This document shows positions 1-10,140 of a stretch of 64,000 bases of DNA, in pieces. The notes under the pieces are model-generated. The model searched no databases and was not told the DNA's origin. It saw nothing but the letters and a program-made list of their open reading frames with translations. Position 1 is the first letter of the stretch. The number at the start of each line of letters is the position of its first letter. The position numbers and the translations under genes were made by a program. Source of the stretch: Siphonodentalium dalli (lineage: Eukaryota > Mollusca > Scaphopoda > Gadilida > Siphonodentaliidae); assembly GCA_032622095.1 (NCBI GenBank), contig CP136065.1:155935577-155999576 (forward strand), given 5' to 3'.

Positions 1-249
1 TTCAACATTATTTTTATAATTTTCTGTATGAGGGTACCTTCATGGTGTAATCAACTCCTCCTACATTTTTGGTCGTAGATATTTGAAACTTCAGAGTATT
101 GTTACCCACATATTGGAGATGTGCAACATGTATATAGATAACGGAAAAAACATTTGTTTACGGAATTATTAACCATTTTAGACTTAGAAAATTTCAACAT
201 TTGTTATTTCTTTAACAAAGCGGCATCGACTGTCGTCGGCTGACCTTTT
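1..249. other. No recognisable feature
   Basis: AT-rich single-copy-looking sequence at the left edge. No reading frame, repeat or RNA gene could be supported. Confidence 0.5.
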
Positions 250-862
250 ATTTCATCCTAAACTGAGCTATCCAAAGCACAACGAATGATCCATGCCCGA
301 GTTACAATCTGAAATGTCTGTACGGACATAACATGCTAAAATATACAAGTCAAATAAGACTCGTAAAATGAATCCACGAAATCCGTAGTGCATGTTGCTA
401 TCCTTTCCCGCATAGTGGGCTAGCACCATACCAAAGCACAACCAAATACGGGTGTCACAAGCTGAAATGTTCGTCCATAGATACAATTAATAAATTTGCA
501 AGTCAAATAAGGGCCGTACCTCTGGTAAAAATGAATGGACGAAACCCTTACTGTGTGGGTATATTGTCTCACAAGCTGTGCTATCACCATCCAAGCACAA
601 CCAGATCCGAGTATTCATGCCCGAGTTATGGGCTGAAATGTTTGTACATAAACCAAGTTTTCAAGTCATACATATCTGTTAAATATGAATGGTCATGGAC
701 AAACCCGTATTATATATGTGGGAATCCTATGTCAAAGGACAACGAACCCCGATCAATAACACCAGAGTTACAAGGTGATATGTACAGGCGGATGGATCGA
801 GCCCAGGACCAAATATCCGAACCACATTCGGGGGTCGCGGGGTATAACAAATCCGGGACATA
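250..862. repeat. Diverged tandem repeat, about 159-bp period
   Basis: The segment AAAGCACAACGAAT and its variants start at 274, 433, 592 and 734, giving steps of 159, 159 and 142 bp. Each unit also carries a CCGAGTTAC / CTGAAATGT block followed by CAAGTCAAATAAG-like sequence. The units differ by many substitutions and indels, so the array is old. A 110-codon open frame on the plus strand (531-863) lies inside it and has no protein-like features; I treat it as a by-product of the repeat. Confidence 0.65.
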
Positions 863-1033
863 ATTTTCTTAAGTATGGAGCAATAAAGAGCGTTCTTTAT
901 TAATTAACCTTTCTATACTAAACGCTCATTGGTGAGTAATTATTCCGTAGAAAATGTTCAGATAATATTTCGCTCAATAAATATGACGCATTCTGAACTG
1001 TTAGTATCGATCGTTAGTGTGGTCGTCAGAGGG
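863..1033. other. Spacer with AAAGAGCG motif
   Basis: Short AT-rich stretch containing ATAAAGAGCGTTCTTTAT near 883. A CGCTCTTTA core of this kind recurs inside repeat families R1 and R2 elsewhere in the window. The block AAATGTTCAGATAATA (about 951) is also shared with 34301 and is seen in diverged form near 23572. Confidence 0.4.
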
Positions 1034-1700
1034 TTCGACCCGGAAGAAATTGGTATAGAAGCGGTTTTGGTGTCATTCGACGCGGGAGAATCTCGTGTAT
1101 AACATATCCAAAATCCGCTAAAATCCGCTTTGGGCAAAATTCAGGATCCAACATGGCGTCCAACATGGCTGCCAAAAGATACTCTGACTGAGATTAATTC
1201 GATAACAGTGAGAACAAATGTTGTCATATGTATACAAATGTATACATTTTTGCAAAGGTAAAATGTTGTGCCACCTGTTTATGGCAAAAATGGAACCCAT
1301 CGTCCCAGATGGCCGCCAAAATGGCGGCCTAAACTAGAACATTTGAAGTTTTTGCCTAATATCTTAAAGATCAATTCCTGTTGTTTGATAATGGTTCAGA
1401 CTGGCGACATTGATTAGTCATATTCATGTTAATTCATCATTGGAGCAATGAAAGATACCATAAATGGGGTCCCAGACTCATCTACACCCTCAAAAATTCG
1501 ATTTTACAGAACGCGGTATAAAATTCCACAAAACTCTCCATTGTGATTACAGTCATATATCAACAAGAAATGGACAGAACTGTACAATGTAAGTTGGGCA
1601 TACCAATATCTATAAATACTCCAATTCAATGAAACCCAAATTGGCGCTTTGTCTCAAAATGGCTGCCAAAATGGCGGTCAAAATATGGAAAATGGCGGAT
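1034..1700 (+). repeat. Left arm of a long inverted repeat (family R4)
   Basis: This 667-bp arm matches the reverse complement of 4608-5278 almost end to end. Shared blocks include GAAGAAATTGGTAT, GCGGGAGAATCTC, AAAATCCGCTAAAATCCGCT and GGTCCCAGACTCAT-like sequence. Both arms carry repeated ATGGCNGCCAAAATGGC blocks. A shorter partial copy lies at 4443-4594. It is either the terminal repeat of a large decayed DNA element or two inverted insertions; no transposase was found between the arms. Confidence 0.75.
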
Positions 1701-4442
1701 ATTGATCACAGTGTCATTCAATCCATTATAAGTAGTGGTTGATGAATAAAATTGACTAAATACATACGAATGTATACCTCTTTATGATGCCATTATGCTA
1801 GCTCTATGTAAAAACTTAAAAATCAGTACCAAAAATGGCTGCCAAAATGGCCACCCGATGTGAAAAATACTATTTTCTATCACTTCTGTTTATCACTTGT
1901 TGCTCTCTGAACTGGGAAACAATGGGTATATTCTTTCAATGATCGTGTCAACTGATCATTACAGCAATGACATTTATAATAGATTAGATCATAGTTTACT
2001 CTGGTCCTTCACTAATAAGTTATAACGAATGTGGTATGAAATTTAACCAAAATCGACTTTGGGGTTCTGGTCACATTTGATATTTAGGGATGAACAGATC
2101 TTGTCTACAAAATAATTGATCAAATAGACCAAATAGACAAAAAGAAACAATAAATTTTATCTAATATGGTTCCAAAACGGTAGACTCTGCCCAGCTTATC
2201 ACATAATGGAAGTTGTGAGTGGTGGATGCAGTTGATAGTTGGCTCATATACATGTATGTGGCTCATATACATCAAAACTATTTATTTTCAATCTTTTGGT
2301 GGCTTCCTGCGGGTTGACAAAATCTCGACTCACCAGTGCTATAATGTCGTATATCCATTTTGGCGGGAAATGAGTATTTGATACCATTCGAATCGTGAGA
2401 AAAAATCCAATCCGATGGGCCAAACTGTCCTTGCATTGGATGACAAATATTCGCACAAACCAGTGAAGCAAATGTCGTATCTCCAGCGATCTTTACAATT
2501 ATTCTTGCTATGAGGTCGTATGTCCAACAGCAGCCAATCGGACGCTTCAGGTTGTCCACGTGACTTCTGTTTTGTGTTTGTGAATTCTAAAATGTGTGCT
2601 ATATGGCAGTATCTCCATGTTAGTCACGTGATCATTTGGTGATTTAAATTTTGTGATTGTTCCACACATTTCTGTATGATGATGCACATGGGTGAATTTT
2701 CATAGTGTAGAATAGGCACTTTTTAGTTCATAGACACATGCGATTGCCACCATATTTAGCTTAATCTGCATTTATTAGCACAACTTCATTATAGCACGGA
2801 AACGAATCGTCGCTGGCATGTCATATCTCCAAACAAGCTATTGCTTTTTAAAAGAAAACGACGGAATAAACAGAAAACAATATGTGGTTCAATGAACAGC
2901 TAATGTCAGTTTTCATTGGGATAAATACAACAATACGTCATGCTTTGTCAACATTAGGAGAAATGTTGTCTAAAAACTTCAACCTTCATTTTCTCGGAAA
3001 GTTGAAAATGTGGGTTACATTATAGCACTGATGCGACGAAATATTAACTATTCGGGCTCGGCCATCATTTTCAAGTTTCAAGCTGGAACTAAATGTAGCC
3101 CATGGATTCCCCATTCGACATGTAAGAAAAGTAGTTTTACTCTGATCTCTTCCCAGATATCAACTCTCCGGTAAATGGTGATCTCTTATGTTCTAGAAAA
3201 TACGTGTGCCAAATACATATATGTATGAAGAAACTATCCCCATACATTGTTTACACATCGACTCCGTAAGTATGTGGAGGTTTTCTCGGACAAGCGGGAT
3301 TTTCAAACATCGAAACCGTCCGTACAAACAATAAAAGTTAATAGGAAATGACGTTGGATGTAGGTCTAGAGTACGTCGTCCGCATGAAATAGTTTTCGTG
3401 TCATTAATTTGCACATATTTCGTGCTCTGATGAGCATGGATGAACGCCTTATGTGGCAGTTTGATTGTCTAACATCCGGAAAATAACATGTTCATTGTTC
3501 ACATTTCTTAGACAAACATGTTGTTAATCACCATGTTCATGTGGCATTTCTATCCAATGACAACCTTGAAATGCCAGTTAATCAAGCTAAATGGTTGATA
3601 CCTTTACGCCTACGGGTCAGATCCAGCCGTGACGCACATTGTGTCTACATATCATTGATGAAATTCACTAAATGTGTAGAAGATATAGGTGCGTCTATAT
3701 ATGTACTAGAATGTTTCTATCCACATGTATATACCCACAATCGCATGACACGGAATTGTCACATAAAGTGTGAAGGGTATACAATGTACGTGCGAATTTT
3801 CATTTTTCCTCTTGATATTGAAGAAAATAATTTTACTTTGAAACTCCCCAGCTCCGATAACCAACTTGCCCACCAATTAAATAAACCCCAGATTATTCGC
3901 TTTTCCCTCCTGTCCTTTTCACTTTCGCCAGCACTGGAAAACCTATTATAGCCTGATGCTTCCGGACTACCACGGATTCCCATATATTTGATGTTCCGAA
4001 TAGTCGTTATAAGTAGAAATGTTGACACTGTGTTTTCAAATAATCCAGATTCGTAGCAATTTAATTTCTTTTTAATTAATTTCCAGATAGTCCCTCGTAA
4101 TAAGTGGACATCGTGTTGGATCCTGCAGTAGATACTGCTTAGTTGGAACATTTCGGGCTGAACTGATTGTGGTAGTAGATTATTGGCAACATGTTTAATA
4201 GGTCTGTCATCGTTAGCTCACAACCGAAGTGTTGTTTCGGCTTTCCTCTGAGCAGAACTTAAATTTCGACAATTTTCGGTGGCTATTTTGGTAGCCATCT
4301 TAGCATTTTGAATCGTGATTGGCTACTCATACCCACAAAAAACATTGATTTCAATCAATGATGTGTATTGGTGCCGAATTGGCGTTTTGTCGAATGGGTT
4401 TTCGTGAATAACTACATATTTGCCATTTTCATTATTATTGGC
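1701..4442. other. Unassigned spacer between the R4 arms
   Basis: AT-rich DNA of 2.7 kb. Open frames here (for example 136 codons at 3541-3951 plus and 130 codons overlapping it on minus) are mutually antisense and show no domain, so I do not call them genes. ATGGCTGCCAAAATGG blocks near 1840 continue the motif of the flanking arms. If R4 is one element, this is its degenerate interior. Confidence 0.4.
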
Positions 4443-4594
4443 GACCATGTTGGACGCCATCTTGAATTCTGTATTTTCCCCAAAGCGGATTTTAGCGGAT
4501 TTTGGATATGTTATACACGAGATTCTCCCGCGTCGAATGACAACAAAACCGTTTCTTTACCAATTTCTTCTGGGTCTAACCCTCTGACGACCAT
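4443..4594 (-). repeat. Partial extra copy of the R4 arm start
   Basis: About 150 bp that match, in reverse complement, the first part of the left arm (1020-1190), including AAAATCCGCTAAAATCCGCT and GCGGGAGAATCTC. It directly abuts the right arm, so the outer 150 bp are present twice on this side. Confidence 0.65.
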
Positions 4595-4607
4595 TCTAAA
4601 TATCTGC

Positions 4608-5278
4608 CATTTTCCATATTTTGACCGCCATTTTGGCAGCCATTTTAAGACAAAGCGCCAATTTGGGTTTCATTGAATTGGAGTAATTATAGATAATGGT
4701 ATGCCCAACTTACATTGTACAGTTCTGTCCATTTCTTGTTGATATACGACTGGAATCCCAATGGCGATTTTTGTGGAATTTTATACCGCGTTCTGTAAAA
4801 TCAAATTTTTGAGGGTGTATATGAGACTGGGACCCCATTTATGGCATCTTTCATTGCTCCGACGATGAATTAACATGAATATGACTAATCAATGTCGCCA
4901 GTCTGAACCATTATCAAACAACAGGAATTGATCTTTAAGATATTAGGCAAAAATTTCAAATTTTCGAGTTTAGGCCACCATTTTGGCAGCCATCTGGGGC
5001 GAGGGGTTCCATTTTTTCTATAGATATGTGGCATAATACTTTACCTTCGCAAAAATGTATACGTTTGTATTAATATGGCAACATTTGTTCTCATTATGTC
5101 GAATTAATCTCAGTCAGAATCTCTTTTGACTAAAGGCGGCCATGTTGGACGCCATCTTGGATCCTGGATTTTACCCAAAGCGGATTTTAGCGGATTTTGG
5201 ATATGTTGTAGCAGAGATTCTCCCGCGTTGAATGACACCGAGATCGCTTGTATACCAATTTCTTCTGGGTTGACCCCT
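4608..5278 (-). repeat. Right arm of the long inverted repeat (family R4)
   Basis: Reverse-complement counterpart of 1034-1700, with scattered substitutions and small indels along the whole length. The divergence is visible but moderate, so this is not a very recent duplication. Confidence 0.75.
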
Positions 5279-6642
5279 TTTTTTGCGTACCACGACCACA
5301 CTACGTCTGCTCGTATGACATGTACATGCATCTAAATCAATAATTGAATATTCAGATGTTCATTTTTTTTAACTTAGTGGGAGAATCCATTAAGTATATA
5401 AATTGTTAAAGAGCGTTTATCCAACTTCTGTGCGAACAATAAAAGAAAGCCAGAAAATTATATATAAAGCATGTATATCGGTACTTTGTGTTTATAGACC
5501 AATCGAATCCCTTTCCAAATACATAGACATACTGTGGAGGCTCAAGTGACGGAGCCATGTCTGTTTAAATCAGAATTTCAACTCACACAAACGGTCCATG
5601 GAGTTCAAGTTGGTGTGCATAATCTTCACTGTCAATATGGGTCACGGTGATGATGTACACTTACTTGAATTCGCATACTTATAACTAAGACATAATTTAT
5701 AACTCCCAGAAGACCCAATTTTGGTTACAATTAGGGCTATACAACATGGACGACTTATCCACGAAAGCGATAAATTATGGTTAACTTAAAATCACGGAAT
5801 GTCGGGACTCGGGAAGTAGTAAACGGAAACCCGTTCATTAGTACATGTAATGATATACATGTATGCCTATCGTGTTGAATAATTCCTCGAATATCGTGAT
5901 ATTCTATTATCTGCATTTGGAGAACCGAGTATATATAGTAGCAGCATGCGCCCTTTGCTGTGCCAAGATATCTGTGAACTGAGCGATAGAGGATGGCATG
6001 GGGGACCTATAGTTCTCGGGCATCAGGTACTGCGATATGTGGGTAGCTTTTCGCTAGAATGTTATATAAAATGACAATGTGCACAATATAATTACCTCGA
6101 GCCAGTCGATCATATCGGCTAACTTGTGCCAACAGAACCAATATCAGAATATTGAACACCAATTTCAGGCTATTTGCGGATACTCGATATGTGTTTCACC
6201 GATATATCATTTGTTAAGACTTTTTCTGTGTAACAGCCTTCAGGTGTTTTCATATGAAAACTGGGTGAGAATTGTGGAACAATAGTTAAAATACGAGACT
6301 TGTGAATATGACGCTATATTGATTTGACGTGTTCGGCTCTGGACTGGCTGGCCTCTTATTAAACAAAGAAACGAACTGGCTCCGAACGCCACTCGAGAAC
6401 ACTCCTGTCAAGGATGCTGGTAGCACGTTGGTTCAACACACAGCCATCATGCGCCAAACACCAGCGCACCACACAACGACCACTAGCCGTGGGCAGTGTT
6501 TGTATGGTTTATATCATTAATAAATTGTTTTGACAAAATCGAGTGGCTGGAGTAAATGGGAATCTCGGGTTTCGAGTGGTGTGGCTGGATGACCAGAACA
6601 CCACGTTAAGAAACGTTATCTGAATGTCTTCTCTTAGTGCAT
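5279..6642. other. No recognisable gene
   Basis: AT-rich sequence. TAAAGAGCGTTTAT near 5408 resembles the R1 internal motif. The small frames at 6079-6285 and 6329-6520 show no coding signature. Confidence 0.45.
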
Positions 6643-6692
6643 AGCACCGTATCAATGTACTTTTCTGACCTCAAGTACATTGATACGGTGCT
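6643..6692. repeat. Perfect 20-bp stem hairpin
   Basis: 6643-6662 (AGCACCGTATCAATGTACTT) is exactly complementary to 6673-6692, with a 10-nt loop between. No terminator or RNA gene context is evident. It may be a relic foldback terminus. Just downstream (6700-6735) is a fragment resembling the 10141-11510 array (CTCTAGGTGGGAGTCATATA). Confidence 0.8.
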
Positions 6693-6803
6693 GCTACTAG
6701 ATATACTCGGTGACCTCTAGGTGGGAGTCATATATGCCCCGGTTGGGCCCAAGGTTGAATAAGAGCACCGTCCCACTGCGAGAGGTATATCCGTACTCTG
6801 CCA

Positions 6804-7477
6804 TCTCATATATATTTTGAAGACCTTTGTCTGTATGTATGTTTGTTTGTTTGTCTGTCTGTCTGTCATTTATACAAATCTACGATTCTCGACCGATCGG
6901 GACGAAACTTGGTACGTGCGTGTAGTTTGGCCAGGCGGTGAACGTTGTCGTATTGGCGAGCCCGTGCGGCGCCCGCTTCGCGCATGCGCAGACGAGATCT
7001 CGGAAATGGGTGGAGCTATCGACTTGATATTTGGTATGTGAATGTATCTTGCCCCGGATGCGAATTTTATCGGGTCGACGAGCCCGTGCGACGCCAGCTT
7101 CACGCATGCGCAGACGAGATCTCAGCAACGGGTGGAGCTATCGACTTGAAATTTGGTATGTGAATGTGTCTTGCCCCGGATACGAATATTATCGGGTCGC
7201 CGAGCCCGTGCGACGCCAGCTTCGCGCATGCGCAGACCAGATATCGGAAACGGGTAGAGCTATCGACTTGAAATTTGGAACGTCGTGCTGGGTAGAGCTA
7301 TCGACTTGAAATTTGGTTTTTGAATAGCCCGGACAACGTCGGGCCTCAGCTTCGCGCATGCGCAGACCAGATCTCGGAAACGGGTGGAGCTATCGACTTG
7401 AAATTTTGTTTTTGAATAGCTATCGACTTGAAATTTGGTTTTTGAATAGCCCGGACAACGTCGGGCTCATCGGCTAG
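6804..7477 (+). mobile_element. Helitron-like non-autonomous element H1
   Basis: It starts TCTCATATATATTTTG after an A (6803) and ends CTAG at 7474-7477, preceded by the hairpin GCCCGGACAACGTCGGGC. This fits the canonical Helitron rule of insertion between A and T with 5' TC and 3' hairpin plus CTRR. Near the 5' end is a GTTT/TCTG microsatellite, then 122-bp tandem units (GAGATCT at 6994 and 7116, variant at 7238), each with a GCGCATGCGC palindrome. This layout resembles HINE/Pearl-type Helitron relatives of bivalves. No Rep/helicase is encoded. The short frames over the tandem units are artefacts. Confidence 0.75.
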
Positions 7478-7999
7478 TCTCATATATATTTTGAAGACCT
7501 CTGTTTGTATGTATGTTTGTTTGTTTGTTTGTTTGTCTGTCTGTCTGTCATTTATACAAATCTACGATTCTCGACCGATCGGGACGAAACTTGGTACGTG
7601 TGTGTAGTTTGACCAGGCGGTGAACGTTGTCGTATTGGCGAGCCCGTGCGGCGCCCGCTTCGCGCATGCGCAGACGAGATCTCGGAAACGGGTGGAGTTA
7701 TCGACTTGAAATTTGCTATGTGAATGTATCTTGCCCCGGATACGAATTTTATCGGGTCGCCGAGCCCGTGCGACACCAGCTTCGCGCATGCGCAGACGAG
7801 ATCTCGGAAACGGGTGGAACTATCGACTTGAAATTTGCTATGTGAATGTATCTTGCCCCGGATACGAATTTTATCGGGTCGCCGAGCCCGTGCTATGCCA
7901 GCTTCGCGCATGCGCAGACCAGATCTCGGAAACGGGTAGAGCTATCGACTTGAAATTTTGTTTTTGAATAGCCCGGACAACGTCGGGCTCATCGGCTAG
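7478..7999 (+). mobile_element. Helitron-like non-autonomous element H2
   Basis: It begins TCTCATATATATTTTG immediately after the CTAG of H1 and ends CTAG at 7996-7999 behind the same GCCCGGACAACGTCGGGC hairpin. It has a TTTG/TCTG microsatellite and about three 122-bp units, and is closely related to H1. The head-to-tail junction has no spacer. Confidence 0.75.
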
Positions 8000-8703
8000 T
8001 CTATTATATATTTTTGAAAGATATGTGTGTGTGTGTGTGTGTATCTGTCTGTGTGTGTGTAATCGATGGACTCGAAAACGACCGACCCGATTTCGATGCA
8101 ACTTGGTACGTGGGGGGTATTTTCGGCCGGGGGTTAACATAGGCCTATTGATTTTCAGATCCGAGGTAAACTTTTCACGTGCCGAGGTCAAATCTGTTTT
8201 TACGCCGTTTTGCGCTAATATATTTCAGTTCGGTGCTCACAAATCGATTCGATATAGCGCGAATAACAAATTGCCAGTCATATAATTTGCACGGTTAGAA
8301 TCTGTGGCGCTTCATCTTTCCAATGTTGTATCACACGCCTGTGTACGTTTAAAGTTTCTACCTTAATTATCGGGAAGAACGCAGGACCATGCTTCGCTCA
8401 TCGAAAATCATTGCGTAAATATATTACGCCATCAACATATCGTGACGTGATCGCGTTAACTCTTAACCGGCCGATGTCGCGTTAACTCATCACCGGCCGA
8501 GGTATCCGCAAATGACATTGGGCTATATATCTCGGAAACGGGTGGAGCTATCGACTTGAAATTTGGATACGAATTTTATCGGGTCGCCGAGCCCGTGCGA
8601 CGCCAGCTTCGCGCATGCGCAGACCAGATCTCGGAAACGGGTGGAGCTATCGACTTGAAATTTGTTTTTTGAATAGCCCGGACGAAGTCGGGTCACCTTC
8701 TAG
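8000..8703 (+). mobile_element. Helitron-like non-autonomous element H3
   Basis: It starts TCTATTATATATTTTTG directly after H2 and ends CTAG at 8700-8703 after the hairpin CCCGGACGAAGTCGGG. The interior differs from H1/H2: a TG microsatellite, a CTCGAAAACGACCGACCCG block, a central unique part, then one 122-bp unit near the 3' end. It is therefore a different subfamily sharing the termini. Confidence 0.75.
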
Positions 8704-10140
8704 TCTATTATATATTTTGGAAGATCTGTTTGTTTGTTTGTTTGTTTGTGTGTGTGTGTGTAATCGATGAACTCGAAAACGACCGACCCGATTTCGATGA
8801 AACTTGGTATGTGGGGGTATTTTTGGGTCAGGATTAACATAGGCCTATTGATTTTCAGATCCGAGGTCAACTTTTCACGTGCCGAGGTCAAATCTGTTTT
8901 TACGCTGTGTTACGGGACTTTCATTTGAGTTCGGTGCTTACAAATCGATTCGAAACAGCGCGAATAATAAAATGCCAGTCATAATAATGACACTGTGAGA
9001 ATCTTTCGTGTTTCCTCTTTCCAACGATATATAATGCGTACGTATCCGTTTTAGTTATCTGCATCAATTATCAAGAAGAAGTGGTACTATCTTCCATCAG
9101 GATAAAAACAATGCGTAACTTCTATGACGTCGTTAGAGGTCATAACGTTAGATCACGTTAACGCTTAACCGGCCGATGCATTTGACTGTTTCAGACGTCT
9201 TGGCGATATCTCGGGCACCGATGGTAATTTATCTTTACGTTGAAACTTGATAATTAATGAGCGTGTGTATATGAGGCGCGTTTATATACTTGAGTGGAAA
9301 TCAAATCGGGTTAAACTGGCGGATTTTTACGGACGAAATTTGATGCATAGGGTATCTCGGTATCCGCTGGGCCGATTTCCTGGTATCCGCTGGGCCGATT
9401 TCCACCATTTTTGGGGTGTTGGTGTTTGACCCCACCTGACCTTGACCTTCAAAATGATCAACTCAAGGTCAAATCGGGTAAAACCGGATGGATTTCGACG
9501 GGTACTTTTGTCGGGTACTTTTGTTCAGGCACTATGTTTTGGACGGGTCAAATCGTGACCCCACTTGACCTTGACCTTCAAAATGGACAATTCAAGGTCA
9601 AAGCCCGGACGAAGTCGGTACGTTAGATCACGTTAACGCTTAACCGGCCGATGCATTTGACTGTTTCAGACGTCTTGGCGATATCTCGGGCACCGATGGT
9701 AATTTATCTTTACGTTGAAACTTGATAATTAATGAGCGTGTGTATATGAGGCGCGTTTATATACTTGAGTGGAAATCAAATCGGGTTAAACTGGCGGATT
9801 TTTACGGACGAAATTTGATGCATAGGGTATCTCGGTATCCGCTGGGCCGATTTCCCGGTATCCGCTGGGCCGATTTCCACCATTTTTGGGGTGTTGGTGT
9901 TTGACCCCACCTGACCTTGACCTTCAAAATGGTCAATTCAAGGTCAAAGCCCGGACGAAGTCGGGTCACCTTCTACAAGGTCAAATCGGGTAAAACTGGA
10001 TGGATTTCGACGGGTACTGTTGTCGGGTACTTTTGTTCGGGCAGTGTTTTGGACGGTTCAAATCGTGACCCCACTTGATCTTGGCCTTCAAAATATACAA
10101 TTCAAGGTCAAAGTCCGGACGAAGTCGGGTCACCTTCTAG
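8704..10140 (+). mobile_element. Helitron-like composite element H4 with internal duplication
   Basis: It starts TCTATTATATATTTTGG after H3 and ends CTAG at 10137-10140, followed by T. Inside, a block starting near 9146 is repeated from about 9622 (period about 476 bp). The 3' hairpin sequence appears three times: near 9603 (no CTAG after it), near 9950 followed by CTAC instead of CTAG, and at the true end. I infer read-through of defective 3' ends during rolling-circle copying. The interior is rich in TGACCTTGACCTTC motifs. Confidence 0.7.

Noticed and set aside
3541-4151. 136-codon plus and 130-codon minus frames overlapping each other
   Set aside because: Antisense overlap, no recognisable domain, and location in the interior of a decayed inverted-repeat element.
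6643-6692. Rho-independent type terminator
   Set aside because: The hairpin has no following T-run and the context is eukaryotic.
6817-7967. Many overlapping open frames of 70-120 codons on both strands with repeated Arg-rich peptides
   Set aside because: They follow the 122-bp tandem units of Helitron-like elements, occur in several frames at once, and share no domain; they are shadows of repeat DNA.
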